From Ministeria vibrans ATCC 50519 (taxonomy: Eukaryota > Opisthokonta > Filasterea): 55,000 bases of DNA. Position 1 is the first letter of the stretch, and every line of letters begins with the position of its first letter. The translations under genes were made by a program, and so were the position numbers. The DNA lies in NCBI GenBank assembly GCA_943704425.1, contig CALSCP010001725.1:63412-118411 (forward strand), written 5' to 3'. Shown here piece by piece: positions 1 to 13,095 of the stretch. The notes under the pieces were generated by a model, which had not been told where the DNA came from, did not search any database, and was given only the letters and a program-made list of their open reading frames with translations.

Positions 1-190
1 AAAAAAAATAGAGACAAAGGGCATCTGCGCAGCGCCCACGCTGAAGCCCACAGGCAGTGTCCACGGGGTGTTGACGGGCTTCTCTGGCGCTGGGGTTCCT
101 CGACGCTCGAGCCGATCCGCTGTCGTCACTGCCCCGTCCGCTTCTCCCTGCTCTGCCGCCCCTCTCTCTCCCTCTCGCTCCCCCTTCCCC
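1..190 (-). CDS. possible partial coding exon entering the left edge
   Basis: Read on the minus strand, about 190-1 is open in one frame and ends with residues resembling ordinary protein (TPWTLPVGFSVGAAQMPF) just before a possible GT donor and a T-run at the window edge. The upstream part of this frame is low-complexity Gly/Arg/Glu. No start codon or family match is visible. If real, it would be a gene divergent from the PTP gene and mostly outside the window. It could equally be a chance open stretch in GC-rich promoter DNA. Confidence 0.2.
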
Positions 191-699
191 CCCGCCCGCC
201 CCTCTCCCGCTCTCGTGCTCCCTTGATCCGCCCCTCCTTCTGCTCCCCGTGCCGCTGTCTGTCATCACACTGTTGGAGACGTTTCGCCGAAAAAAAAAAA
301 GCTTTTCCTCATTTCGACACTTTTCCGGCTGTAAGCCATCATCCTTTTGCATGCCACGCCACACTCTTTTGTCTTAGTATCTATGGAGCACCCGGTGCCC
401 GAAGGAAAGTGGATGCAGCTATAGCAATTTCGAAAAAGCTTCGCTTTTTATTTTTCCTTTTTTTTTTTTGTCTTTTCGTGTCGCACTGCAATATGTTCAC
501 TTCCTGCCGCTACGCATGCGTCTCTGGCGCCCACTCTTTCGCGAGCCTCTTCCACACGCTGTGATGTGAAATGTTGGTCTTGGTGCGCGGTGCCTATGCT
601 TCTCTTCAGCGAGCGCTGTCACTCTTTTTGTCATTTGTGCTTCGTCTTGCTTTTTTTTCCTTGTTTTGTCTCAACCTGTTTTCTGGAAATTGTGTGTAG
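191..699. other. 5' region of the PTP gene, first exon unresolved
   Basis: About 500 bp of C/T-rich then AT-rich DNA without a clear coding exon. The first PTP coding exon must lie here or further left, because the exon starting at 700 opens inside the N-terminal SH2 domain, just after its usual Trp-Phe/Tyr. An ATG at 571 followed by a GT at 583 would join in frame, but lacks the expected Trp. Nothing else was recognised. Confidence 0.4.
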
Positions 700-2878
<2,179 letters not shown>

Positions 2879-2998
2879 TCCCACCACCTCTGTGTCTCTT
2901 TTTTTTTTGTCTGTGTGTTTGTGTGTGTGTCTATTGAGAGTTGAACATCTTTTTTGAGTTTGTTTGTTTGTTTGAGAGAGAGAGAGGGAGAGAGAGGG

Positions 2999-3004
2999 AA
3001 TAAA
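2999..3004 (+). promoter_or_regulatory. AATAAA poly(A) signal of the PTP gene
   Basis: AATAAA about 120 nt after the PTP stop, preceded by a GAGAGA run. It lies about 40 nt from the stop codon of the convergent glycosidase-like gene, so the two 3' UTRs probably abut or overlap. Confidence 0.5.
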
Positions 3005-3042
3005 GGTCTTATGGTCTTTTTTTCTCCAATGTTGTGTTGTGT

Positions 3043-3048
3043 TTTATT
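3043..3048 (-). promoter_or_regulatory. AATAAA overlapping the stop codon of the glycosidase-like gene
   Basis: On the minus strand the last codon and stop read GAA TAA A, so the canonical hexamer AATAAA contains the stop codon. If used, the 3' UTR would be only about 15-25 nt. Confidence 0.45.
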
Positions 3049-4179
3049 CGCTACTCTGGATGACATACCAAGTGACGGACTGAGGAGGCATGTCTACGTG
3101 GAGAGTGATAGTCTGCTCGCGGGAGAGGGACATGATGACGGGAGAGGCAGTTTCGTGGGCGACAGATGCAGTCGTGGTGATGCCGGTGAAGTAGAGGGGC
3201 ACGTCGAAGGAGCGTGTCTTGGGGAATTCGGTGGGGTTGTAGAAGACGGCCATGCCACGGTGGTCAATGAGGCTAGACAAAAAGAGGAGTCAGAAAGAGG
3301 ATAAATAAATAAGGGAAGAAAGGCGTACCTGTTTGCGTGGAGAATGCCATCAATGTCCTGACCATCGGCTCGACGCAGGTGTACAATGTCACTGGTGAGC
3401 ACGTCACGGTACTGCTTGAACCACGACACCCATTTGCGCACGACTGCCTCCACTGTCGGTGTGTCGTACAGGCGCGGGCCGCGGTAGCAGGCGGCAACGC
3501 CAAAGCCAAAGTACTGTCCCAACGCAAAGTCATACGCAGTCAAATGTTTGCTCATGGGTTCAAAAGCAGCTGCCGCGCCACCTCCATGGTAGTCAATGAG
3601 CGCTGTGGAGAGAAGAAGAAAAGAAAAATGAGTGGGACAGGGGTGATTTGAGTCGTACGGAGAAACATCCAGCCCATAGATGGAATGTAGTGGTAGAGAT
3701 CGTCGTACATGCCCTGGCGCGAGACAAGCAGGTCCTCCCAGCGCGGCAGGGAGTATTGATTCTCGTTGTAGCCCATGGGTGCCTAAACAACATGCATGTG
3801 TGCGTGTGTGGTGTGTGTAAGTAAAGAGGGTGTCAGACAAAATGGATCAAGTGCCTTGTTGCCGCCCTGGAAAAAATACGTGTCCGGTTGATTGATGTAG
3901 ACGTTGTGCTTGCGGAGGTACTGATAGAAGAGGTTTTGCTGCTGTGTCTGACGGTAGACAGAGTCGTCGAGATCGTGGTGGTACTTGTGGGTGGTCGCGG
4001 CGCACTTGCCACCGCCGTACGGTCCGTCAGTCTCAAAGTTCATCATGGAGATGTTGACGTACTCGAGGAACATGCCCGTGATTTTGTCGACCCAACCCGA
4101 TGCAAAGCATGCGTCCAGACCCAATTCGCCCGTCGTCGCGTTGGTCACGGTGTCCCATTGATCGCCCACGTTTCCTACG

Positions 4180-4271
<92 letters not shown>

Positions 4272-5600
4272 GAGGGAGAAACTAAGTGATAGACAGAAAG
4301 AGATAGAGAGAAAAACAAAGTGATAGAGGGAGAGAGAGACTCAGACTGCTCTGTTTATCGACATCCGACATACCGCCATAGCCGCCGTGTCCACGATCGA
4401 GGCAGATGAGGTCGTATCCGCCGACTTCGATATTCTTGGCAGACGCATACTCAATGTCCGACTTGATTTTGGCCAGGTGACTCAGTGATACATCTTCCAG
4501 GTTGAAGCCCGACCCAAATGAGTAGATCATCATTTCAAAGCCCACATTGGACATTTGGTCGACAACGCCCGGCACACCCTTTGCGTCTGTGTTGTGGAAG
4601 AAGATGGGCGACTCCATGGTCCACGGCGCAAGCAGACGGTACAGCCGACGCTTGGCCAGGCCCTGACGCTCCGCATCCAGCGACTCCGTCACTGTGAGCA
4701 TCGACCGGAACGATGTGAACCCATCGCGCGCCAACAGAACACCTAAAAAGAAACTATTAACAACCAGATGACTGTTTCTCCTTTGTTCTCACCTGGGCCA
4801 AGTGTGTAGGCACAGGTGAGAAGTGGCTCAGAAGCACCCGGAGCGGCAGCAGCGTGGGAATCGGTGGAGAAGGCACAGGATGCGCTGTGAGCCTGGTCGG
4901 TCTGGGCAAGCAGGAGTTGCTGGTAGGGCGCGTTGACTGCAAGGATTTCGCTGGTGGAGAGAGTCACTCGCGGGTCGGCGGTGGCACTTGACGGTAGACC
5001 AATGGTGATCCACTTGGCCATGACGGGGGCACCCTCGTACATCTCATAGTGAACAGTCACAATGAGGTCTTTGTGGTCCGGCATCACCTTGGAGGGCGGT
5101 GCGAAGCGCACGGCCAAGTGCAACCCTCGCGGCGGCCAGTTGGTCGTTTTGGGTGAGTGCCGGGTGCCAGGGGTCCACGGCAGGGGTGCAGTGGGAGCCG
5201 AGGTAGTGTGGGACAGATAGCTCCAGGCAGAGGGGTCACAGTCGGGTGCGGGCGCAGAGCGGTTGAAGAAGTCGTAAACAGTGCCTGTGGGCGGAGTCAA
5301 ACACCCAATGGAGTACGTGGTGTTGTCAAGCTGCACAGTGGCTTCGGGGTAGACGGCTCGCAGCAGCGATTCGTCGCGCGCGTGCGAGTAGAAGTCGATC
5401 GTGCCAAACTTGTCGCCGCCAGCGAAGACGCGCGAAATAAGGCCATTCGTCAGTGTCCAGCGGCCCTCTTTCGACTGCGCAAACGTCACCGGAGTGGTCA
5501 CGTTGACGACAAGCCAGTCGGGCACACTGGTGCTTCCCAGAGGCGCCCCCAGAGTCGTTGACGCGACGCACAACGCGACAGCGAAAACGAGACTCTTCAT
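3044..5600 (-). CDS. secreted glycosidase-like protein, family not named
   Basis: Exons (minus): 5600-4793, 4742-4374, 4174-3855, 3782-3659, 3602-3329, 3272-3044; 707 residues. It starts with a clear signal peptide (MKSLVFAVALCVASTTLG), so it is probably secreted or lysosomal. The N-terminal half looks like a beta-sandwich domain. The rest has barrel-like motifs of carbohydrate-active enzymes: GYDLICLDRGHGG, MMNFETDGPYGG, HHDLDDSVYRQ, YINQPDTYFFQGGNK, QYSLPRWEDLLVSRQGMYDD, LIDYHGGG and CYRGPRLYD. I believe related proteins of this pattern exist in invertebrates and bacteria and resemble alpha-galactosidase-type barrels, but I cannot assign a GH family or substrate. Joining NK to APMGYNE needs a GC donor at 3854-3853 (GC-AG intron); other boundaries are GT-AG. 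The intron at 4373-4175 holds a long (GA)n tract. Confidence 0.78.
4178..4340. repeat. (GA)n tract with the ACAAAGTGATA repeat unit
   Basis: An approximately 85 bp pure GA run (4180-4264) is followed by AAGTGATAGACAG and ACAAAGTGATAGAGG. On the strand of the host gene this reads as CT repeats plus the TATCACTTTGT core that recurs in other introns of the window. Confidence 0.9.
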
Positions 5601-5786
5601 TGTTGTTCTTTCAAAAACAACAACAAAGAAATTTTCTAAATTTATTTCTATTATTAATAATAATTAAGTTACAAAATAAAAAAAAGTTGCGATCGATCAT
5701 TCCATTTTGATGTGTTGACGGAAATCTGATAAGTGAAAATAGAGATGTTAACTCAGTTGAGAATTAGTAGTTTTCAATTTGTTCAT

Positions 5787-7514
5787 CTACTTCTTCAACG
5801 ATCGCATGTTGAAACTCTTAGGGCGCGTGAGAGCGTCGTAGCCGAGCTTGCTCAGGGAGCAGCCACGGCCGCTGTCCTTGATACCAACCCAGGGCAAGGA
5901 GGGCGCCAGATAGTCGCACTTGTTGGCAAACCAGGTACCCGTGTCAATGCGGTCGCCAATGGCGGCAGCGGCGGCATCGTCGCGCGTGCACACAATCGCC
6001 GTCAGTCCAAAGTCACTGTCGTTCATCAGAGCAATTGCTTCTTCGTCACTCGACACCTACAATACAAAAAGAGAAAAAGAAGAAGAAGAAGAACGAGGAC
6101 ACGTTCAAAGAAGGGTCTGTTTTTGTCTCTGTGCGCTGTCTTTCTGACCTTCATAATGCCAATGACAGGTCCAAAGCTCTCTTCGGTCATGACAGTCATG
6201 GAATGGTCCACATTGACCAGCACCTGAGGCGCAAGATACGGCGTACCCTCCTAAACCAAAGAGACGCGTCAGTGTGACGCACGCAATTACATCTACTCTC
6301 TTTGTGGCCTACCTTGTCGGCGGCAAAGAAGCCGGGCTCAATGAGGGCCGAAGCGCCCTTGGCAAGGGCGTCCTTGATCTGGTCGCGGACGACATTGGCT
6401 GCACTCGTGCGCACACACGGCCCAAGGTTGATCTGCGGGTCGAGCGCCGACCCGAAACGGTACTGCTTGACGTGCTCGACGAAGGCGGCAACAAATGCAT
6501 CGTAGACGCTCTCGTGAACATAAATGCGCTCGACGGCACAACAGCACTGTCCCGAGTTGAAAAAGCTGCCGTCCACCAGCATCTCTGCGGCCTCGGCGAC
6601 GTCTGCGTCACCGCGCACATACGCTGGGTCCTTGCCGCCCAGTTCCAGTGCCACCCCAATGAACCGTCGTGCGGCCGCCGTCTGGATCTGACGCCCACCA
6701 CCCACGCTTCCCGTGAACACCACATGGTCGACACCGCCCTTGTCGCCAATCGCATGCTCCGTCGTCCCGTGCGACATGTGCACCGCCTGGAACACTCCAT
6801 CCGGCAGTCCCGCAGCAGCAAACGCCTCCGCAAATCGCTCGGCGCACAGCGGCGTGGCAGAGGACTACGCAAAGACAAAGATTGATATACGCAAAGAGTG
6901 TCAAGGAGACGGTGCGAACCGAACCTGCTTGAGCAAGAGGGCATTTCCAGCCATAATCGCAGGCACAACACTGTTGACGGCCGTCAGCAGGGGATAGTTC
7001 CACGCCGCAATAGTCAGTACGACACCAAGGGGAACTCGACGAATAAAGCGCTCGTAACCCTCAAGAGGGTCCGCTGGGGTGTCGGCGAGTGCCTGAGAGA
7101 GAGAAAAGTTGATATACACCATTGAGAACAGATTGTTTGTTTTCACTTTCCCACCGTTTACCTCCTGTGCGATTCCAATCATGTAGTTGGCACGCTCGGC
7201 AAAGCCCCGCAGCTCGCCGGGCGTCTGGGCAATCGGGCGGCCCATTTGCATGGTGATCTCGCGAGCAATCTCGTCCGTTCGCGAACACAACGCGTCGACA
7301 AACGCACGACAGATTGTCGCACGTTCCTCCATTGTCGTTGTCTGCCAGCTCTTTTGTGCCGCACGGGCCTTGGCAATCATGGCATCCACCTCTTGGTCGG
7401 TCGAGAGCGTTCGCTCGCACACGACGCTTCCGTCAACGGGTGATACAACGCGAAGCTGCACACAAACGAGTTATTATTTCAGCTCCCCGCCATTCTATCT
7501 TCAATTGTTACCAT
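5787..7514 (-). CDS. NAD(P)-dependent aldehyde dehydrogenase
   Basis: Oxidises an aldehyde to a carboxylate with NAD(P)+. Exons (minus): 7514-7512, 7455-7162, 7092-6925, 6864-6313, 6250-6149, 6056-5787; 462 residues, normal for the ALDH superfamily. Visible hallmarks: TIAAWNYPL (cofactor-binding strand), FTGSVGGGRQI (nucleotide motif), ALELGGKDP with the general-base Glu, FFNSGQCCCAVERIYV with the catalytic Cys, and ESFGPVIGIMK. The sequence looks closest to semialdehyde/aminoaldehyde-type ALDHs, but the substrate cannot be set from sequence. No targeting peptide or peroxisomal C-terminus (ends SLKK) is evident. The start is odd: the only suitable ATG (7514-7512) directly abuts a GTAACA donor, so exon 1 would code for methionine alone and the protein begins M-LRVVSPVDGS. 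Confidence 0.92.
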
Positions 7515-7804
7515 GAGTTAATAACAGTCAACAAAGTTGAATAGGTGCGAGTGAAGCAACAAATGAAAATAAGAAAAAAATAATTATTAGACGAAAATTA
7601 GACTTGATCATCAATCAAGAGCTGTACTCAAAATAATTGATTTAGAACTAATAATTACTAAAGAAGTTACAAGCTTATGAAATACTCGAATCTGAAAGAA
7701 GAAAGAAAGTGAAAGTGACGAAGACAAATAATAATAGTTCAGGCGTTGTCGCGTTGGCACTAGATAAACTCTATATAATATACAAAAGCCGTGAAATATT
7801 TACT

Positions 7805-8698
7805 TTACACATTTTTAAGCTCGGCGCGTTTCGACTTGGTCTTGGACACCCACTTTTCCCTGACGTGTGCGATGGTTTCGTTCTTCTTCTTGATCTTGGA
7901 CCGTCGCTTGGCACTCTTCCCTCCACCCCCTGCCGTCATTTCCACGTTGATTTTTCGTCCATCAACGGACTGGTGGTGATATAACAACGCTTTCTGTAGA
8001 AAAAGAGAGTTGAGAAGGACAGGGACACAGACACACTCAAACACATACACACATACACACACGCCACATATATATATATATATAATACACACACATACAC
8101 ACATATACACATACACACAAGACTCTACCTGCATTGACTGAGATGAGTTGTACTCGACAAAGGCACAGCCTCTGGGCTTGCCCGTCTCTTTGTTCGTGAG
8201 CACGCGTACGTTTTGTGGGTCTACAAGGAGCGTTTGCATCGTTGCGTCCTACACTCAATTCAACCTACCGCATTTCTGAAAAAACGTCTTGATGGCCTCT
8301 GCGTCAAAGGTGAACGGAAGATTCCCGACAAACGTAATGTAGCGAGCTGATGTTGATGCTGGCGATGCGGCTGCCGTCTGCTCCGCGGGTGCGTTCGTCG
8401 TGGGCGCATCGTCGCTCTTCGCGTCGACGTCGTCCGCCTCCTGCGATGCACTTGTCGTCTTCTTGCGAGCAGGGCCTTTGCCTTTCCCTTTCGCATCGCC
8501 ACTAGCGCTCGGAGACTTCTTGAACCGCTTGCGGCTGTCATCCGAGTGCCCCTTGTCGGCGGAGTCGCGTGGACGTTTTGAGTTTTGGAATGACTTTCGC
8601 CGGTCGACGCGTGTTTCACTCTTGGCCGTTGCTGCTGCTGGAGTCTTCTTCTCCACAACTGGTGGAGGCAGTCGTTGTGTGAACCCGCGATTGGACAT
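7805..8698 (-). CDS. NOP6: NOP6-like single-RRM nucleolar RNA-binding protein
   Basis: Probable ribosome-biogenesis factor. Exons (minus): 8698-8269, 8220-8129, 7993-7805; 236 residues. The first ~105 residues are basic, disordered and low-complexity. A single RRM follows with RNP2 ITFVGNLPF and RNP1 GCAFVEY, and then INVEMTAGGGGKSAKRRSKI and a Lys/Arg-rich tail. The INVELTAGGGGKS-type segment after the RRM is what I associate with the yeast Nop6/plant homologue group; that assignment is from memory. The second intron contains TA and CA runs (8040-8120). The stop TAA lies in a TAAAGTAAATA context, with no canonical hexamer close by. Confidence 0.82.
8040..8122. repeat. (CA)n/(TA)n microsatellite in an intron of the NOP6-like gene
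   Basis: Alternating CACACA, TATATATATATA and ACATACACAC segments of about 80 bp fill most of the intron between 8128 and 7994. Confidence 0.9.
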
Positions 8699-8866
8699 GG
8701 TGCAAACGAGGGGAAACGAAATAGAGAGAAAAATGGTGTGAAAACTGTTCAAAAAATCAGAGAAATAGAATAAACAAAACACTTTCCAGTCGACAGGACT
8801 CTCAGTCTCTCACAGGAGAAGTCGAGAGCGGAGAGAAATTGGGCAGACAAGTCAAAACTTGATCAT

Positions 8867-8876
8867 TTTATTTATT
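8867..8876 (-). promoter_or_regulatory. overlapping AATAAA signals at the PH-gene stop
   Basis: On the minus strand the end reads AAT AAA TAA AAT. One AATAAA lies just before the stop and a second includes it, as in the glycosidase-like gene. Confidence 0.45.
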
Positions 8877-9955
8877 TACATCTGCACGATGAATGCTCAC
8901 AATGTGAAGACAAATCTGCAGCTTCTTATACCCTACAAGCAAGGCAAACGTCGCTCAATAACCAATATTGTACGAATAATTATTAATGATTAACACTTAC
9001 AAGCGTCCATCTCTTCCTTGGTGTCCGTCGCCAACACATACGTGCGGTCGGGCGTCGCAATGCTCAGCGCCCAAGCATACGTGTGGTGGTCCACCAGTTC
9101 CACCGACACTGCCTCCCCCATATCCACACACCCCAGCAGCTCCTTCTCCTGCAATGTTCATATATATACATATATATACGTTGTAGCTGCATGTAAAATA
9201 TAATCTGTCTTTCCTACCGCATCCGATTTGAAGTACATCAGAATCCCAAGGCCGTCGTTCAGTTGACTACACAAAAAAAGCGCAGTGAGTTTTCCTCTCT
9301 CCATCAATCGTGTGTGCAGATACGTTTTGGTCATTTCGCGCTTGTAAAGGGACATGAGCACAGCCTTTGGGATAGGAGAATTGCGCAGGACAAACCAGCG
9401 GCGCTTCCATGCCTTGGAACCGGCAACGGACGTCCCACCACCCTTCTTCCTCATGTACCCCGACTGCCCGCACGCCGCAAAGCGCGCCTCCACAGGCCCA
9501 TTCAGCAGTGCCAGCTCTTCACTTGTCAACACTGCATTCTCCATCATTGTGTTCATGCTCGCACGTGGTGAGCCCACCACTGTCAAAACGCTCTCGCGCT
9601 GCACTTGGGCCTCGCGCGAGTGCGCCGACGCCGATTCACTCCGTTCCCTCCGTGACTCCTCTACCGCACTCGCAGCAGCAGCAGCCGCAGCTGTCGCATT
9701 GACCACATCGTCAGTGTCATCTTCATTCACCTGCTCCAGCCCATATCGCACTCGCTCCGACCCGACCACACCACCACCACCCGCATCAAACACAGCCGAG
9801 GATGATGACGGCGACGCCGGTGGCAATCCAAGTACACCCTGTGGCGTGTCACCACCGACGTGACCATTGGCACTCTGCTCTCCTCGCGCCGCCCCTTCCA
9901 CCTCCACATCATCGTCATCGTCGTCATCGTCGTCGTCATCCCGATCATGTCCCAT
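8868..9955 (-). CDS. PH-domain protein (separate gene, or C-terminal part of IFT88)
   Basis: Exons (minus): 9955-9324, 9266-9218, 9148-9001, 8932-8868. From the ATG at 9955 this gives 297 residues. The N-terminal ~135 residues are acidic (a run of Asp), Gly/Ser/Ala-rich and disordered. The C-terminal ~110 residues are a pleckstrin-homology domain: SGYMRKKGG, AWKRRWFVLRN, LMYFKSDAEKELLGCVDMGE, and the closing helix with its invariant Trp (EEMDAWYKKLQ) split by an intron. PH domains bind phosphoinositides or proteins at membranes. The stop TAA is embedded in AATAAATAAA. Only 57 bp separate this ATG from the first stop after the IFT88 TPR exon, and the frame stays open upstream of the ATG. A single fused gene is therefore a real alternative (see findings). 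Confidence 0.7.
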
Positions 9956-10012
9956 TTCAAATTCTTCATCAATTCCACCAAGTCGATTCCACACACACAC
10001 ACACACACTCAC

Positions 10013-13000
10013 TCACACGCACACACACAAATTCGTACGTTCGGCGGCGGGGGCTGCACCACCTGACGACAGTTCCTTTGCGCGCTCAATCTTTTGCAGC
10101 TCGGCCATGTACTCGCGCGCCTCAGGTAAACCCCGGTCGGTGCAGATGCGCACAAGAAAGCGCAGAGCCTCGACGTCATCGGGGAACGTACGATGGATGC
10201 GTTTGTATGCCTCAAACGCACTTTGATAGTTCCCGCTGCGACGGTAGCAGCTCGCCACCATCAGACGCCACTTCACTTCACGTGGCTCAAGCATCGCCGC
10301 TCTAAACTAGAAAGTGAGCAGTCTCGTTCGACTCTGATTGAATGTACCTTTCAAAGAACTGAATAGCCTGCTCGTATACCTCACAGTGAACATAGTAGGC
10401 ACCAAGCCACGAAATGACGTCAAGGTTGCTGGGCAGCAAACGATACGAGTCGGTGTGGTACTGGAAGGCACTCGCATCGTCTCCTTGCCGGTCTGCAATG
10501 TTCCCAAGTCGCGCGAGCACATTTGCGTCGGAGGGACTCACACTCAGCAGTTTTTGATACCACTCGGAGGCGCGTGAAAGCTCGCCAAGTGCATCGTAGA
10601 GCGAGCCGATGTGGTACAGGACCTCGGGCGAACTGCGCAGGATGGCATGGAGCTTGAGAAAACACTCAAGCGACTCTTCCAGTCGACCAGCCCGCTTGAA
10701 CACCAGTCCCAAATTGAACAACGCTTCAGTACACGAGCTCTCTACATTCAGTGCCTCTATAACCAAACCAAAACAAATCCAAGTAAGTTGCAAAGGATGC
10801 CGATTGATCGAGCAAGAAAAAGAAAGAAAGTTCAAAGAAAGAAAAAAAAACACGCTTATAACCTTGAAAGTAGTCACGTGCGCGTTGGAGATCGCCCATG
10901 CGAAAGAGACAGTTTCCTTTGTTGACCAGCGCGCCCGCATTGTAACGATCGCTCATTACTGCCTTATCTGCGTACTTCTCAGCCTGTATGCACAAATTCA
11001 AGAAAGAGAGAGAGAGAGAGAGAATCAGGAGTTTAAACATTGGAAATAATAATAAAATAATATTATTATAATTATCAATAATTAGTGTCAAATGAGAGAA
11101 ACGAAACGCACTTCGATATTATAATGATATGATTGTGTTAATTTCGCTGTATACCTGAGTTGTTTCACCTTCGAGAAAGTAGAGAAAAGCCAAATTGGTC
11201 GCAGCAGTACTGTTCATGTTTGTATCGGTCTTCTCAAAGGCCTTGAGGGTCTCAGTGGCGCGTTGGAAATCCCGTTGGCGCAACAGATAGTCCATTGCCT
11301 TTGTGATTTGAAGTTCGCTTGCGAGTGAGGTGTACGTTGACGCACGTACACACTCAATACACCAGTCAAAGCCCATAGAAGGAGACGATGGCTGAACGAT
11401 ATATCGATCGCAAGAGAAAGAAAAAAGGAGAAAGAAACAAAGTGATCGAAGAGAAGAAGACGAAGAATTAGAAGAAGAAGAAAAACTAAGAGATAGATAG
11501 TGATAGAGAGAAACAACAAAAAAGAAATGTCCAGCGGTGCAAATCGACAATATAATTATAATATTAATGCGCAATAGATTAATACACAAAACACACAAAA
11601 CTCTCCTATAATAACATCACAAGTATTATTATGAATGTACCTCCAGCTGAGGCGCAATAAGCTTGGCCGCAATGGTAATGCGCTTTTCAGCCTCGGCAAG
11701 GCGCTCCTTGTGCATCTGAGCAAGCGGATCGTCTTTGAGTGCGTCGCGCGCGAGCACTTCGATCGCACTCTGTGCCACCCGCTTCGATTTCTTGTGCTTT
11801 GCGTCCCTCTGCTCCTGTGGTTGCTGTGATGCTATTAAGTCGCAATCGCTAGCACCAGCAGCACTAGTTGTAGCATCAGCACCTCCTGTCGCCGTAGTAC
11901 TTTCGTCGAGAATGTCGTCAGTGCCATCGTCGAGTGCGACGCTGATTGAGACGAGTCGTTTGAAGTAGCGGCGCAGCATTTCACGACTGCCCATCGCATG
12001 CGCACACAGCACAAGCGAGAAGGCCGCTGTGGGGTCCTCCGTCTGCTCAAGGACCCCTTCAAAGGCGGTCACTGCGTCCTGATACTGTCCCAGACGCACA
12101 AATGCCAGTCCAATGTTGCGCATGATCTTGAGACGAAGTGCGTTGAAGCGCTGCACGTCAATCTGGTCAAAGGCCATGCGGAACATCTTGATCGCTTGAG
12201 GGTACTTCTTTTGACGGAAGTAGATGTTGCCCATGTTGACGCGCAGTCGTCCGCCCGCACCAAAGTTCTTGTCCTTGACAATCGAGTCGTAGGTGCTCAG
12301 TGCCTCGCTCCACATCCCCTGCGTCTCGTACTGCTCCGCCAAGTTGAACAACACTGCGTACGTGAGATCCAAGTTGATTTGGTCGTTCAATTGATTCTGC
12401 GTTCGCTTCTTGGTAAGCAAACGTTCGCGTCGCGACGCCTCCTTGGCCTTGTCAAGTGCTTGGGTGAGTGCGCCCGACTCGCGATCAATGGTACTCTCCT
12501 CTACCAGTCGATGGACGTCGCGCTCAATCTCTAGCAACTCTTCGTCGAGCGACTTCTCCACCGACTTGCCCGACTTGACCGACGCATTCACGCCTCCAAT
12601 GGCTGTGTCACTCAATGTCGCCGTGCCTGTTTGCGCCTGCCGCCCTGCACTCGTGAACCCCGCCCCGCGCACCGACGTCATGGGCCGCTTGGAGTCCGCT
12701 CCGCCCGACGCCACGTTTACTCCGGTTGTGAGGCGTCCCATCGAGGTGGGGCCGCGCAATGGTGCGACCTGGGCGGGTGCCTAGAGAGGAAAAAAAAACC
12801 CGAGTGTTGTGTTGTTGTTGCTAAGTGTCGATGAAAATGAATCGCATACCTGTTGTCCGCGCATGCCATAGCCTGTTTTGATAGCCTTTTGAAAACCCTC
12901 ATCAAAGTCCAGGTCCTACCAACAAAGCACGGGGCGGGGTTGCGCATGAGAAGAGAGAGAGAAGAGGATTTTGAAAGTTTTTTCTTAATGTTAATATTTG

Positions 13001-13095
13001 TATTTTTCGTTGCTCCCTCTGTCACTTACTGCATAGTCAAACCCGTCGTTTTTATTGTTGAATCCATTGTAGATGTCATCATCTGCAGTGGTCAT
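10013..13095 (-). CDS. IFT88: intraflagellar transport protein 88 (IFT-B, TPR protein)
   Basis: Core IFT-B subunit required to build cilia and flagella. Exons (minus): 13095-13030, 12915-12850, 12780-11641, 11391-11155, 10983-10863, 10756-10348, 10301-10013 (if the last is unspliced); 775 residues. The start MTTADDDIYNGFN and DLDFDEGFQKAIKTGYG match the IFT88 N-terminus. RPMTSVRGAGFTSAG, the long TPR array (NLDLTYAVLFNLAEQYE, NMGNIYFRQKKYPQAIKMFR, KLIAPQLE, GFDWCIECVRAS, SSCTEALFNLGL, FLKLHAILRSSPEVLYHIG) and the terminal LMVASCYRRSGNYQSAFEAYK follow the animal protein closely. One intron is only 46 nt (10347-10302). The extreme C-terminus after ...SSGGAAPAAE is uncertain: unspliced it runs into CA/GT repeat and stops at 10013; a donor at 10038 could instead join it to the PH exons. 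Confidence 0.93.
11392..11640. repeat. purine-rich intron with AAACAAAGTGATC element
   Basis: The 249 nt IFT88 intron contains a GA-rich stretch with GAAACAAAGTGATCGAAG and ATAGTGATAGAGAG (about 11428-11510). In the sense of the gene these are degenerate copies of the TATCACTTTGTTTC core in CT-rich sequence. Confidence 0.75.
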
